In this document: positions 35,575-45,089 of the stretch, piece by piece | Numbering within the stretch: position 1 is the first letter of the stretch | Layout: each line of letters begins with the position of its first letter | Origin: Bacteroidota bacterium | Lineage (GTDB): Bacteria > Bacteroidota > Bacteroidia > Bacteroidales > Paludibacteraceae | Direction of reading: 5' to 3' | NCBI GenBank assembly: GCA_017860295.1 | Contig: JAFNAS010000005.1 | Span: 62,001 to 126,000 of the forward strand | DNA: 64,000 nt | Position numbers and translations under genes: made by a program | Notes under the pieces: model-generated | The model's input: the letters and a program-made list of their open reading frames with translations, nothing else | Told to the model about the DNA's origin: nothing | Database searches by the model: none

Positions 35575-36153
35575 ATGGATGATCATTTCAAAACAATATG
35601 GAAGCCCGGCACCATGGTTTATCCTTTACCGGCTATCATGGTAAGTTGCGGCGATAGTATCGAAGAGCAGAATATATTGACTATAAGTTGGGTAGGGACC
35701 ATTTGCACCAATCCTCCAATGTGCTATATTTCGGTTCGACCCGAACGGCACTCTTATTCTATTATCAAAAAAACGGGAGAATTTGTATTGAATCTTACCA
35801 CCGAAGATATGGCATATGCCACCGACTGGTGCGGTGTGCGATCGGGCAAAGACTACAACAAATTTGATGAAATGAAACTAACGGCAGGCAAAGCCACTGC
35901 TGTTACAGCACCCATTATCAAAGAATCCCCGTTAAATATCGAATGTCGCGTCAAGGAAGTGATTGCGTTAGGCTCACATGATATGTTTATTGCCGACGTC
36001 GTAGCCGTTCAGGCCGATGAACGCTTTATTGTTCCCGCGACAGGACAGTTCGATATGAAAGCCGCTAAATTGATTGCTTACTCGCACGGGCATTATTATA
36101 AACTCGGAGAAGAGATCGGTAAATTCGGATGGAGCGTACAGAAGAAGCAGTAG
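35575..36153 (+). CDS. flavin reductase family protein
   Basis: A 192-residue FMN-binding split-barrel protein. Features are NILTISWVGTICTNPPMCYI near residues 28-47, VRPERHSYSIIKKTGEFVLN near 50-70 and the VLNLTTEDMAYATDWCGVRSG segment. Relatives reduce or bind flavin in the cytoplasm; the physiological partner is unknown. It follows pyrI by four bases, so it ends the pyr transcript, or continues into the membrane-protein gene downstream. Confidence 0.88.
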   Translation: MDDHFKTIWKPGTMVYPLPAIMVSCGDSIEEQNILTISWVGTICTNPPMCYISVRPERHSYSIIKKTGEFVLNLTTEDMAYATDWCGVRSGKDYNKFDEMKLTAGKATAVTAPIIKESPLNIECRVKEVIALGSHDMFIADVVAVQADERFIVPATGQFDMKAAKLIAYSHGHYYKLGEEIGKFGWSVQKKQ

Positions 36154-36198
36154 AAAAACTGTTATTCGCCAAAACTCTACCGATAGCCTTGTATACAA

Positions 36199-37626
36199 AT
36201 GCCTATGATACCGGAAACTCATTTTTACCTGCCAAAGTATTACAGCGACAAGGCTATTGCTGCTTTTTTTATCGCTATCGCGACCTGCAACATTCTTTTC
36301 ATTCACAAAATGCTCCCTTTTCAATGGATGCTGACGGCAACCATTGAAGCGGTATGTTTTTTTTATTTCACCAACACTCTTTCCCGTCAGTGGATACGCT
36401 ACTCTGAAAATCGGTTTCAAAAAAAACTATTCACCACAACACTCGTTCTCCGAATTTCATGGGTAATCATTGCTTATGCCTTTTATTCCTGGATGAATGG
36501 AGAACCGTTTGAGTTTGCCGCCGCCGATTCCCATTTTTACGACGAAGCTTCAAGCGACTTCCTCCAAATGATGCGGGAGGGAAATTTCAGCGGCATCTTT
36601 AATGTCCCCTCCATTGATATCTCCGACACCGGATATCCCCTATGGCTCGCTTTCATCAAACTGATATTTGGTACTTCGGTTCTACCTCCCCGGTTAATAC
36701 ACGCTGTTTTCAGTGCATGGACAGCCGTGTTACTATACAAACTATCATCGCGTAATTTCGGGGAAGCTACCGGACGCCTCACGGGCATTATGTGCATGCT
36801 TCTACCCAATTTTTTCTTCTACGCCGGTATTCATCTAAAAGAAACTCTGATGATTTTTCTGGTTGTTTCCTTTGCCTACAATGCTGACATCCTGCTACGA
36901 AGCACTAAAGCTTCGTGGCAAAACATTATCATTACCATAGCTGCCGCTCTTGTTTTATTCTTTTTCAGAACAGTGCTGGGCGTTGTCGCACTATTTTCTC
37001 TCTTCACCGCATTAATTCTGACAAAAGGGCAATCCATGAAGAGATGGAACAAACGTTTTGCCATGGCAACCTGGATCGGCATTTTGATTGCCGTGCTGAT
37101 TTCGGGTAAAGTTATCAGCGAAATAGAAACCGTGTATAACAACCGGGTTGCCAATCAACAAGTCGGTATGCAATCACGCGCCACGCAGGAAGGTGGAAAT
37201 TCATTTGCAAAATACGGATCATCGACTATTTTCGCGCCTATGATTATTATACTACCCTTCCCCTCTTTCACGAATGCTAATCGGGAACAACAAAATCAAC
37301 AAATGTTTTCGGGTGGTTATTTTACGAGAAACGTCTATAGTTTCTTTGTTCTTGTAGCCCTTATTCTGCTCATTAAGCGAAAAGAATGGCGTGAACATCT
37401 GCTCATTATCACCTTCTTCAGTACTTACCTGATTATTATAGCAATGAGCAATTTTGCGGTTGCTGAACGATTTCATTTGCCTGCCGTGCCCTTTCTTTTA
37501 TGTCTGGCGGCCTTCGGAATGACTCACATCACGAAAAAAGAGAAGAAATGGTTTCTGTCTTATATCGTCTTTATCGTCTTAGTGGTCATCGCCTGGAACT
37601 ACGTTAAGATCGCCGGCCGGAGCTAA
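36199..37626 (+). CDS. GT-C-like multi-membrane-span glycosyltransferase
   Basis: A 475-residue integral membrane protein with about ten to twelve helices. The first extracytoplasmic loop carries acidic residues (AADSHFYDEASSDFL near 110-124), followed by GYPLWLAFIKLIFG and a GIHLKETLMIFLV segment. This arrangement is typical of GT-C (family 39/83-like) enzymes that use lipid-linked sugars outside the membrane. The substrate cannot be inferred. The ATG at 36199 is used; another lies at 36205. It is close to but not overlapping the flavin reductase gene (45-base gap). Confidence 0.72.
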   Translation: MPMIPETHFYLPKYYSDKAIAAFFIAIATCNILFIHKMLPFQWMLTATIEAVCFFYFTNTLSRQWIRYSENRFQKKLFTTTLVLRISWVIIAYAFYSWMNGEPFEFAAADSHFYDEASSDFLQMMREGNFSGIFNVPSIDISDTGYPLWLAFIKLIFGTSVLPPRLIHAVFSAWTAVLLYKLSSRNFGEATGRLTGIMCMLLPNFFFYAGIHLKETLMIFLVVSFAYNADILLRSTKASWQNIIITIAAALVLFFFRTVLGVVALFSLFTALILTKGQSMKRWNKRFAMATWIGILIAVLISGKVISEIETVYNNRVANQQVGMQSRATQEGGNSFAKYGSSTIFAPMIIILPFPSFTNANREQQNQQMFSGGYFTRNVYSFFVLVALILLIKRKEWREHLLIITFFSTYLIIIAMSNFAVAERFHLPAVPFLLCLAAFGMTHITKKEKKWFLSYIVFIVLVVIAWNYVKIAGRS

Positions 37627-37656
37627 TGCTTTGTAGGCAGATACGGTTAAAAATTG

Positions 37657-37664
37657 TACCTTTG
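37657..37664 (+). promoter_or_regulatory. -7 box upstream of prfA
   Basis: TACCTTTG, 20 bases before the prfA ATG, with TTTG at 37630-37633 upstream (23-base spacing, slightly long). Confidence 0.6.
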
Positions 37665-37684
37665 CCATCCGAAAACAGACGCAC

Positions 37685-38770
37685 ATGGATCACAATACAT
37701 TACTATCACGACTCGACGGTCTATCTGGCCGCTTCGAAGAAGTCTCCACACTCATTACCGACCCGGCAGTTATTGCCGATATGAAACGGTTCGTGAAACT
37801 AAATAAAGAATATCACGATCTTGAAAAAATTGTAACTGCACGCAACGAATACAAGCTCGCACTCGATCATCTGGAAGACGCCAGAACGCTTCTTGACACC
37901 GAATCGGATGCCGAAATGAAGGATATGGCAAAGGCTGAAATCGATGAGATACAAAGCCGGTTGCCACAAATGGAAGAAGGTATCAAGCTAATGCTGGTTC
38001 CAAATGATCCGCAGGATAGTAAAAATGCTATCCTTGAAATTCGTGCTGGCACTGGTGGTGACGAAGCCTCTATTTTTGCCGGCGACCTCTGGCGCATGTA
38101 CATCAAATACTGCGAAACAAAAGGGTGGAAAACGCAGGTTACCAGTTTTAGCGAAGGCACCGCAGGCGGTTACAAAGAAATTGTGATGGAAGTTTCGGGT
38201 GAAAATGTCTACGGCACGCTCAAATACGAGTCAGGTGTTCACCGTGTACAACGCGTACCGGCTACCGAAACCCAGGGTCGTGTTCATACTTCGGCGGCAA
38301 CGGTTGCCGTACTGCCCGAAGCCGATGAATTTGATGTCGAAATCAAGGAATCTGACATCCGCGTCGATATTTTCTGCGCTTCGGGACATGGCGGACAATC
38401 GGTTAATACCACCTATTCAGCCATCCGTCTGGTTCACTTACCAACCGGCATTACAGTACAATGTCAGGATGAGAAGTCGCAAATTAAAAACAAAGCTAAA
38501 GCCATGGTCGAACTCCGTAGCCGTATCTACAACATGGAGTATCAGAAGTACCTCGACGAAATTGCATCCAAGCGAAAAACGATGGTATCCACCGGCGACC
38601 GTTCGGCCAAAATCCGCACCTACAACTACCCGCAAAGTCGCGTTACCGACCACCGCATCGACCTAACTCTTTACAATTTACCAGCCATTATGGATGGAGA
38701 ACTACAATCTGTTATCGACAAACTAATCGTAGCCGAAAATGCAGAAAGGCTCAAGGAATCGGAATTGTAA
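37685..38770 (+). CDS. prfA: peptide chain release factor 1
   Basis: Recognises UAA and UAG stop codons and triggers peptide release. The codon-reading tripeptide PAT is at residues 192-194 (the RF1 form P-A/V-T, not the RF2 SPF), and the catalytic GGQ at 236-238 in SGHGGQSVN. An N-terminal helical domain fills about residues 1-110. Length (361) is normal. It has its own promoter and is monocistronic by appearance. Confidence 0.97.
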   Translation: MDHNTLLSRLDGLSGRFEEVSTLITDPAVIADMKRFVKLNKEYHDLEKIVTARNEYKLALDHLEDARTLLDTESDAEMKDMAKAEIDEIQSRLPQMEEGIKLMLVPNDPQDSKNAILEIRAGTGGDEASIFAGDLWRMYIKYCETKGWKTQVTSFSEGTAGGYKEIVMEVSGENVYGTLKYESGVHRVQRVPATETQGRVHTSAATVAVLPEADEFDVEIKESDIRVDIFCASGHGGQSVNTTYSAIRLVHLPTGITVQCQDEKSQIKNKAKAMVELRSRIYNMEYQKYLDEIASKRKTMVSTGDRSAKIRTYNYPQSRVTDHRIDLTLYNLPAIMDGELQSVIDKLIVAENAERLKESEL

Positions 38771-38808
38771 GGGATTGTCCGATGTTAGGAATTTGAAACA
38801 AAATTATC

Positions 38809-38816
38809 TATCTTTG
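38809..38816 (+). promoter_or_regulatory. -7 box upstream of fabG
   Basis: TATCTTTG fits the consensus. It predicts an unusually long leader of about 115 bases before the fabG ATG at 38938; no convincing structure is seen in it. Confidence 0.5.
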
Positions 38817-38937
38817 CAGCCCGTTTATAATCAAAAAGGATGATAAACTTTGAAATCTCAACTTAGTGATTATTCCAACGAACATCACGATCAGAGATTA
38901 AAAATCACGTCTAACCTGAAAATTAAAACTGAATCAA

Positions 38938-39684
38938 ATGAAATTATTAGAAGGGAAAGTTGCTCTGGTGACAGGTGCCGCTCGCGGTATCGGCAAAGCC
39001 ATTGCTCTGAAATTGGCTAGCGAAGGTGCCAACATTGCGTTTACCGATCTGAACATCGATGAAAACGCGCTGGCAACACAAAAAGAAATTGAAGCTTTCG
39101 GCGTCAAAGCCAAAGGGTATGCTTCCAACGCTGCCAATTTTGAAGATACCCACACCGTGGTTGCCGAAATTACAAAAGAATTCGGACGTATTGACATATT
39201 GGTAAATAATGCAGGCATTACTAAAGATGGAGCTTTAAAACGTATGAGTGAAGCCCAATGGGATGCCGTGATTGCCGTAAACCTGAAATCCGTATTCAAT
39301 TTTACCAAAGCAGTACAACCGGTTATGTGGAAACAAGGTACCGGTAGCATAGTCAACATGAGCTCGGTTGTAGGAGTATCCGGCAACGCTAATCAAATCA
39401 ATTATTCGGCATCCAAAGCTGGTATTATTGGTGTTACAAAATCGGTAGCCAAAGAATTCGGCACCCGCAATATTCGCTGTAACGCTATCGCTCCCGGTTT
39501 CATTATTACAGAGATGACCAACCAGTTACCCGAAGATGTACGCAAAGAATGGGAAAGTAAAATTCCATTACACCGAGGCGGTACTCCAGAAGACGTGGCA
39601 AACGTAACACTATTTTTGGCTTCAGACCTTTCGTCTTATGTCACAGGGCAAGTTATCAAAGTTTGCGGTGGAATGAACGCTTGA
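38938..39684 (+). CDS. fabG: 3-oxoacyl-ACP reductase FabG
   Basis: NADPH-dependent short-chain dehydrogenase of fatty acid elongation. Cofactor motif TGAARGIG at residues 12-19, NNAG at 90-93, catalytic Ser143, Tyr156 and Lys160 (YSASK), and the C-terminal SSYVTGQVIKVCGGM, where FabG proteins usually have a VDGGM-type ending. Length 248 residues. It is followed by a large imperfect hairpin with a T run. Confidence 0.94.
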   Translation: MKLLEGKVALVTGAARGIGKAIALKLASEGANIAFTDLNIDENALATQKEIEAFGVKAKGYASNAANFEDTHTVVAEITKEFGRIDILVNNAGITKDGALKRMSEAQWDAVIAVNLKSVFNFTKAVQPVMWKQGTGSIVNMSSVVGVSGNANQINYSASKAGIIGVTKSVAKEFGTRNIRCNAIAPGFIITEMTNQLPEDVRKEWESKIPLHRGGTPEDVANVTLFLASDLSSYVTGQVIKVCGGMNA

Positions 39685-39716
39685 TCGTTTTTCGTCTCTA
39701 GACAAACAACCTTACT

Positions 39717-39765
39717 ACGCAGGCCACGCAAAGCAATTATGTTTGTGTGTTCTGCGTTAGTTTTT
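39717..39765 (+). terminator. hairpin with T run between fabG and LeuA-like gene
   Basis: ACGCAG pairs with CTGCGT and the inner CACGCAAA with TTTGTGTG (one G-T), with a two-base mismatch between them; TTTTT follows at 39761-39765. Most simply the fabG terminator, but it could also be a leader attenuator of the gene starting at 39826. Confidence 0.65.
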
Positions 39766-39825
39766 ATGCAACAAACGCCATGTGAATGTTCACACCGTCG
39801 ACTACGGACTACAAACAACTCGCTT

Positions 39826-41343
39826 ATGACTAATGTAGAAATACTGGACACTACGCTAAGAGATGGAGAACAAACCTCCGGTGTCTCTTTTACCGTTCAC
39901 GAAAAACTAAGTATTGCGCGGTTATTGCTCGAAGAACTCAAAGTCGATCGCATTGAAATCGCCTCTGCGCGTGTATCGGAAGGCGAATTTGACTCGGTAA
40001 AACGCATTGCCGATTGGGCAAAAAAAAACAAACACATCGACCAAATTGAAGTGCTTGGCTTTGTCGACGGCAATCTATCGCTCAACTGGATTAAAGAATC
40101 CGGTTGTACGGTACTCAATCTGTTATGCAAAGGCTCGTTGAAGCACTGTAAACATCAACTCAAAAAAAGTCCCGAACAACATATTATCGATATCAAACAG
40201 GTGCTCACAACTGCCCGCACAATGGGAATCAGCGTCAATGTGTATCTGGAAGACTGGTCGAATGGGATGCGCGAATCGGAAGAGTATGTTTATTTCATCG
40301 TCGACTCTCTGAAAAACGAGCATATCAAACGCTTCATGCTGCCCGATACACTCGGCATTCTGAATCCGACAGAAACCCACACATACTGTAGGAAAATGAG
40401 AGAGCGCTACCCGGCGCTGCATTTTGATTTTCATGCTCACAACGACTATGACTTTGCCGTTGCCAATGTATATGAAGCACTCAAAGCTGGCATTAATGGC
40501 ATACACGTCACAGTCAACGGTTTGGGCGAACGAGCCGGCAATGCCCCGCTTTCAAGCGTCATTGCCGTGTTGCATGACCATTTGAATATTGAGACCAAAC
40601 TACGTGAAGACAAAATAAATGCTATCAGTAAGGTTGTTGAGACTTACTCCGGCATTCGTATTCCGCCCAACAAACCCGTCATCGGAGAAAGCGTATTCAC
40701 TCAGGTAGCCGGTGTACATGCCGATGGTGACAATAAAAAAAATTTGTATTACAACGATCTCTTGCCTGAACGTTTCGGACGTGAACGCCAATATGCCCTC
40801 GGAAAAACATCCGGTAAGGCCAATATTCTAAAAAACCTTCAGCTTCTGGGCATCGAACTCGACGACGAACTGATGCGCCGGGTAACAACCCGCGTGATTG
40901 AACTGGGAGATAGAAAAGAGACCGTTTCCATCGACGAATTACCGTACATCGTAGCCGATGTTCTGAAAAGTGAAAAAGAAGATCAAGCCATTAAGATGCT
41001 TAACTATTCACTAGCTTTGACTTATGGATTGCATCCGGTTGCCACAGTCAAAATGGAAATCAACGGGCAAGTGAACGAACAAACAGCTGCCGGACACGGT
41101 CAGTACAATGCTGTTTCGAAAGCTATGTGGAAAATTTACAAAAAACTCCACAAACCGACCCCCGAACTGCTCGACTATGTGGTGGTGATTCCCCCCGGAG
41201 GTAAAACCGATGCTTTTGTGCAAACCATTATCACATGGAAATTCAAAGAAAAGATTTTCAAAACCAGAGGATTGGATGGTGACCAAACGGTAGCTGCAAT
41301 CAAGGCTACCATTAAAATGTTGAATCTTATTGAAGAGATGTAA
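39826..41343 (+). CDS. 2-isopropylmalate synthase-like (LeuA/CimA family) acyltransferase
   Basis: A 505-residue Claisen-type condensing enzyme. The HMGL-like barrel opens with LDTTLRDGEQTSG (Arg12 and Asp13 at the active site), holds metal ligands His203 and His205 in HAHND, and GLGERAGNAPL. The C-terminal third (about 390-505) matches the LeuA allosteric domain. Candidates are 2-isopropylmalate synthase, citramalate synthase or a relative using another 2-oxo acid. No other leucine or isoleucine gene is near, so the substrate stays open. The ATG at 39826 is chosen because upstream in-frame sequence overlaps the hairpin and is Cys-rich and unlike the family. Confidence 0.9.
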   Translation: MTNVEILDTTLRDGEQTSGVSFTVHEKLSIARLLLEELKVDRIEIASARVSEGEFDSVKRIADWAKKNKHIDQIEVLGFVDGNLSLNWIKESGCTVLNLLCKGSLKHCKHQLKKSPEQHIIDIKQVLTTARTMGISVNVYLEDWSNGMRESEEYVYFIVDSLKNEHIKRFMLPDTLGILNPTETHTYCRKMRERYPALHFDFHAHNDYDFAVANVYEALKAGINGIHVTVNGLGERAGNAPLSSVIAVLHDHLNIETKLREDKINAISKVVETYSGIRIPPNKPVIGESVFTQVAGVHADGDNKKNLYYNDLLPERFGRERQYALGKTSGKANILKNLQLLGIELDDELMRRVTTRVIELGDRKETVSIDELPYIVADVLKSEKEDQAIKMLNYSLALTYGLHPVATVKMEINGQVNEQTAAGHGQYNAVSKAMWKIYKKLHKPTPELLDYVVVIPPGGKTDAFVQTIITWKFKEKIFKTRGLDGDQTVAAIKATIKMLNLIEEM

Positions 41344-41411
41344 GACTCATAACTCAACTAATACATTTCGCCACAAAACTTTCAACATCAAACTTTTGAA
41401 CTAATTATATT

Positions 41412-41972
41412 GTGAATTTTCTAACCATTCTTGCCATTGCAGTCGGTTTGTGCATGGATACCATATCCGTTTCCATTGCAGCCGGGTGTAATAAACATCG
41501 TTTCAAACCGACAATTGTTCTGAGGTATGCGCTCATTCTGGCTTTGTTCCAGGCTGCCATGCCAATCATCGGATGGTTTTTGGGAGAGAAGATTACTCAT
41601 CTCATCTCCGAATTCGACCATTGGATTTCGTTCGCTCTTTTGGCCTTAGTAGGGGGAAAAATGGCTTACGACGGTATCTGCGGCCATCCAGAAAAGAAGA
41701 AGCTGAAAATATCCTCCTACAAAGTGGTTACCACCCTTGCAATAGCCACCAGTATCGATGCCTTTGCAGTAGGTTTTACCATTTCTACACTTGGACAAAC
41801 CATTTGGTATCCAACGATTATTATCGGAATTACTACGTTTCTATTTGCGCTGACAGGAATATGGATCGGGCGGAAAATGGGACACAAATTTCAGAAATCG
41901 GCCGAAATCATCGGAGGAATCCTGTTGATTGCAATCGGCATTAAAATTGTCATCGAACACCTTTGTTCATAA
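41412..41972 (+). CDS. mntP: manganese efflux pump MntP
   Basis: A 186-residue inner-membrane protein with six helices made of two DUF204 repeats. Each repeat carries a conserved acidic motif: GLCMDTISVSIA with Asp16 and TSIDAFAVGF with Asp116, both essential in E. coli MntP. It exports excess Mn(II). The start is GTG at 41412. I see no yybP-ykoY-type manganese riboswitch in the 68-base gap upstream. Confidence 0.92.
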   Translation: MNFLTILAIAVGLCMDTISVSIAAGCNKHRFKPTIVLRYALILALFQAAMPIIGWFLGEKITHLISEFDHWISFALLALVGGKMAYDGICGHPEKKKLKISSYKVVTTLAIATSIDAFAVGFTISTLGQTIWYPTIIIGITTFLFALTGIWIGRKMGHKFQKSAEIIGGILLIAIGIKIVIEHLCS

Positions 41973-42006
41973 AAGAAAAGAAGCTGCATTTTTAAAATCA
42001 ACTATA

Positions 42007-42795
42007 ATGAAAACCGATATAGATAAAGCACTTGCATCCTTCCGGCATCTCCTGGAAATCATGGATGAATTACGCGAAAAATGTCCTTGGGACAAAGAAC
42101 AGACTTTTGAAAGTCTCCGTACATTGACCATTGAAGAGACTTACGAATTGGCCGATGCAATAGCTAAAGAGAGCCCTGTTGCCATCAAAAAAGAGTTGGG
42201 CGACCTTCTACTTCATATTGTTTTTTACGCTAAAATAGGTAGTGAAACAGGTGATTTCACTGTCGATCAGGTAATCGATGCTCTTTCCGAAAAGCTCATA
42301 TACCGACACCCTCATATTTTCGGCGAAAATACCGCGAATACGCCTCAAGAAGTAAAAGAGCAATGGGAAAAATTGAAACTGAAAGAAAAGGGAGGTAACA
42401 AAACGGTACTGAGTGGCGTTCCCGCTGCTTTACCGGCAATGATTAAGGCACATCGGATGCAAGACAAGGCTCGTGGCGTCGGATTCGATTGGAAAGAGAG
42501 AGAACAGGTCTGGGATAAGGTGAACGAAGAGCTGGATGAACTGAAAAATGAAATTATAAACGCAGATACGAAAAAAACAGAAGCTGAATTCGGCGATTTT
42601 CTCTTCAGCATTATCAATGCCGCCCGTCTTTACAATATAAACCCCGAAAATGCGCTCGAAAAAACAAATGCCAAATTTATTCGCAGATTCAATTACCTCG
42701 AGGAACAGACCATCAAAAAAGGCATCGATCTGAAACAATTAAGTCTGGATGAGATGAATTCAATCTGGGACGAAGCTAAAGCAAAAGGGCTCTAA
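42007..42795 (+). CDS. mazG: nucleoside triphosphate pyrophosphohydrolase MazG
   Basis: A 262-residue all-alpha NTP pyrophosphatase that clears damaged or excess nucleotides. Two MazG modules are visible: residues about 20-100 with REKCPWDKEQTFESL and the metal-binding EExxE in TIEETYELADA followed by KELGDLLLH, and a second at about 150-235 with GFDWKEREQVWDKVNEELDE and AEFGDFLFSIIN. The ATG at 42007 gives MKTDIDKA; an upstream in-frame ATG would overlap mntP. Confidence 0.95.
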   Translation: MKTDIDKALASFRHLLEIMDELREKCPWDKEQTFESLRTLTIEETYELADAIAKESPVAIKKELGDLLLHIVFYAKIGSETGDFTVDQVIDALSEKLIYRHPHIFGENTANTPQEVKEQWEKLKLKEKGGNKTVLSGVPAALPAMIKAHRMQDKARGVGFDWKEREQVWDKVNEELDELKNEIINADTKKTEAEFGDFLFSIINAARLYNINPENALEKTNAKFIRRFNYLEEQTIKKGIDLKQLSLDEMNSIWDEAKAKGL

Positions 42796-42828
42796 ACACA
42801 ATTGTCGCTTCAATTTATGAGGCATAAG

Positions 42829-42867
42829 AAAGGCCTTTCTCTTACGAGAAAGGCCTTTGCTATTTTT
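42829..42867 (+). terminator. terminator between mazG and hemD
   Basis: AAAGGCCTTTCTC pairs perfectly with GAGAAAGGCCTTT around TTAC, followed by a T-rich run at 42861-42868. Each arm contains the palindrome AAAGGCCTTT. It lies between convergent genes and may stop transcription from both sides, though the plus-strand T run is stronger. Confidence 0.85.
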
Positions 42868-42880
42868 TGAAGGTTAACGC

Positions 42881-43639
42881 CTATTTCTTGGCATTTTTAT
42901 GATTTTCCCTAATAAAAAGATCCAAAGCAGTAGTCATCGAAGGAGCATCGGGTCTAGGAGCCTCCAAATCAAGGCGCAATCCTGCTTCCCGCACGGCATT
43001 CGCCGTAGTAGCTCCGAAACATCCGATCTGTATCTCTCCCTGATCAAATTCAGGAAAATTCTTCATTAAAGATGCTATACCCTGCGGACTGAAAAAGATC
43101 AGCATATCGTAATTAAACTCTTCTTCCGGAGTAAAATCATTACTTACGGTTCGATACATAATCCCGACATCATACTTTACTTGGAATTTTTCAAGTAAAT
43201 TCAATATCTCTTCATTATGGACGTCGGACAAAACTACCAGAAAATTTTCGCTCTGATGTTTCGAAATAACCGTAAATAACTCAGGCAATTTACCAGTAGT
43301 TCCGAAAAACACTTTTCGTTTACGATACTGAATATATTTTTGCAAGTAGAGAGCCACTGACTCCGAAACACAAAAATATTTCATTGTTTCAGGTATCGTA
43401 ATACGCATTTCTTCACAAATACGGAAGAAATTGTCTATTCCCGTCTTAGCAGTAAACATCACTGCCGTATGGTCAAGAATAGACACTTTCTGCTGACGGA
43501 ATTCTTTCGCAGGTACAGGTTCTACCTTAATAAAAGGACGAAAATCTATCTTCACTCCATATTTCTCAACAATATCAAAATAGGGTGACTTTTCTGATGT
43601 CGGCTGTGGTTGTGAAACCAGAATTTTCTTTATCTTCAA
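42881..43639 (-). CDS. hemD: uroporphyrinogen-III synthase
   Basis: A 252-residue cytoplasmic enzyme of the HemD fold that closes the tetrapyrrole ring with inversion of ring D. Recognisable parts are ILVSQPQPTSEKSPYFDIVE at the start, AVMFTAKTGIDNFF, YDMLIFFSPQGIASLM and IGCFGATTANAVREAG. A TTG at 43639 (MKIKKILVSQ) matches the family start; a longer TTG start at 43672 would overlap the upstream gene further and add hydrophobic residues. The 17-residue gap to that gene's stop suggests tight coupling. Confidence 0.85.
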   Translation of the reverse strand: MKIKKILVSQPQPTSEKSPYFDIVEKYGVKIDFRPFIKVEPVPAKEFRQQKVSILDHTAVMFTAKTGIDNFFRICEEMRITIPETMKYFCVSESVALYLQKYIQYRKRKVFFGTTGKLPELFTVISKHQSENFLVVLSDVHNEEILNLLEKFQVKYDVGIMYRTVSNDFTPEEEFNYDMLIFFSPQGIASLMKNFPEFDQGEIQIGCFGATTANAVREAGLRLDLEAPRPDAPSMTTALDLFIRENHKNAKK

Positions 43640-43655
43640 AGCACAAATACTTAAT

Positions 43656-44489
43656 TTATAAGCTAATATCAAATAATTGCATCACTCGCAATCCCACCAA
43701 GACAGGCAATATTTCGAGTGTGCAAAGATACACAATTATATAGACAATTGAATAATAGTCAAGCCAAAAAATTTGTACAATTTTATAAAGAACCAGCAAA
43801 ACAACCACCACACAAGCTATTATACTCGTGGTTTGTAACCAAGGAATAAAATCTACGGCAACTAAGGTTTGAAACGCGACAAGCGGTAATAGCAATAATC
43901 CCAATCCAAAAATAATAGTGAAATAGGCATGGATAAAAGCTACTGTTTGTTTTCTATCAAAAAAAACAAACGACAATAACAAAAAAATGAGATACTTTAT
44001 CCATAGAAAAAATATGATGCCAACACCCAATGCGACTAACAATAATAAAGCCATCAAATTATCCGAATGGGGAACCAAATCTGCGACAAACGTATAAGCA
44101 TACACCGTAAGACCGATCACCCCCAAGATTCTGACTAATGCTCTGAATCGTACCTCTGGAGCCGTAACTTCAGGTTCAAAAATGCTGGAACGTTCTCTTT
44201 GTTTTCTGAAAATAGAATTGAGACTACCTCTTACCACCGATCTGGAACGGAAAAACATATACGAATAAATCAACGTAATAAACAGTAGCAATCCGCTTGA
44301 GGTATCGTAAGTAAAAAGCCCTTGAGGAGCAACTTTCCCTTCGTAACCCGAGACTTTCACAATTTTACTCGGAGTAGTTTGCGTACGAAGATAAATATTG
44401 TTTCCCTGCTTGCCCCAAAGCGTATCGACAGGTGTTATTTTGACCAACGAAGTATCGCTATTACTTGTATATGTAGTTGTTTCAGCCAC
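43656..44489 (-). CDS. DUF4271 family membrane protein
   Basis: A 277-residue inner-membrane protein: a soluble N-terminal stretch of about 55 residues, a helix near 60-80, a basic loop (RKQRERSSIFEPE) and six more helices to the end. This is the DUF4271 family, found next to hemD in Bacteroidota; its function is unknown. It ends 16 bases upstream of the hemD TTG, so the two are probably one transcript. Confidence 0.85.
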   Translation of the reverse strand: MAETTTYTSNSDTSLVKITPVDTLWGKQGNNIYLRTQTTPSKIVKVSGYEGKVAPQGLFTYDTSSGLLLFITLIYSYMFFRSRSVVRGSLNSIFRKQRERSSIFEPEVTAPEVRFRALVRILGVIGLTVYAYTFVADLVPHSDNLMALLLLVALGVGIIFFLWIKYLIFLLLSFVFFDRKQTVAFIHAYFTIIFGLGLLLLPLVAFQTLVAVDFIPWLQTTSIIACVVVVLLVLYKIVQIFWLDYYSIVYIIVYLCTLEILPVLVGLRVMQLFDISL

Positions 44490-44507
44490 TCCAAATAAAT
44501 CTTAGTA

Positions 44508-45089
44508 TTAAACAGCAGCAAAATTTCGGGCATCATCGGGCCATGCCACTGCATTCTTAATTGCAGGAATAACCTCCTCCGGGGTATTCACCACTTGCCA
44601 AATCTGACGATGTTCATCGCGCAAGAAATTCTCGGCAGCTGCCACATGAAGCAATTCTATAAAATGACGGTAATAGTTGTTGGTATTGAGAATAACAACC
44701 GGTTTAGTAAACAATCCCAGTTGCTTCCAAGTAATGATTTCAAACAATTCGTCAAACGTACCGATACCTCCCGGCAAAGCAACCGCAGCATCGGCCATTT
44801 CGGCCATCATCGCTTTTCGCTGATGCATCGTCTCTACCACTTTCAGTTCGGTGAGACCATCATGTTGCCAACCCTCATCACACATAAAACCGGGAATTAC
44901 TCCGATTGCTTCACCACCCTGCTGCAAAAGACTATCGGCGATGGTTCCCATCAGACCACTCTTACCACCTCCAAAAACAAGATGAATTCCCGCTTCTGCA
45001 AAGAGTTTGCCCATGCGTTCGGCAGCTTTGTAATAAACCGGACTTAGTTTACTACTGGACGAGCAATATACACAAACTGATTTTAGCAT
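44508..45089 (-). CDS. LOG-family nucleotide phosphoribohydrolase-like protein
   Basis: A 193-residue Rossmann-fold protein of the TIGR00730/LOG family. Motifs: VYCSSSSK near residue 7-14, GGGKSGLMGTIADS near 40-53 and the family signature PGGIGTFDELFEIITWKQLG near 106-125. Family members release free bases from nucleoside monophosphates (cytokinin activation in plants); bacterial roles vary. It starts on the last base of the sigma-54 activator gene, so it is co-transcribed with it. Confidence 0.9.
   Translation of the reverse strand: MLKSVCVYCSSSSKLSPVYYKAAERMGKLFAEAGIHLVFGGGKSGLMGTIADSLLQQGGEAIGVIPGFMCDEGWQHDGLTELKVVETMHQRKAMMAEMADAAVALPGGIGTFDELFEIITWKQLGLFTKPVVILNTNNYYRHFIELLHVAAAENFLRDEHRQIWQVVNTPEEVIPAIKNAVAWPDDARNFAAV

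Noticed and set aside
41344-41411. Manganese (yybP-ykoY) riboswitch before mntP
   Set aside because: The gap is only 68 bases, AT-rich and lacks the conserved element.
42829-42867. Double AAAGGCCTTT palindrome as operator
   Set aside because: Fits a terminator between convergent genes better than an operator.
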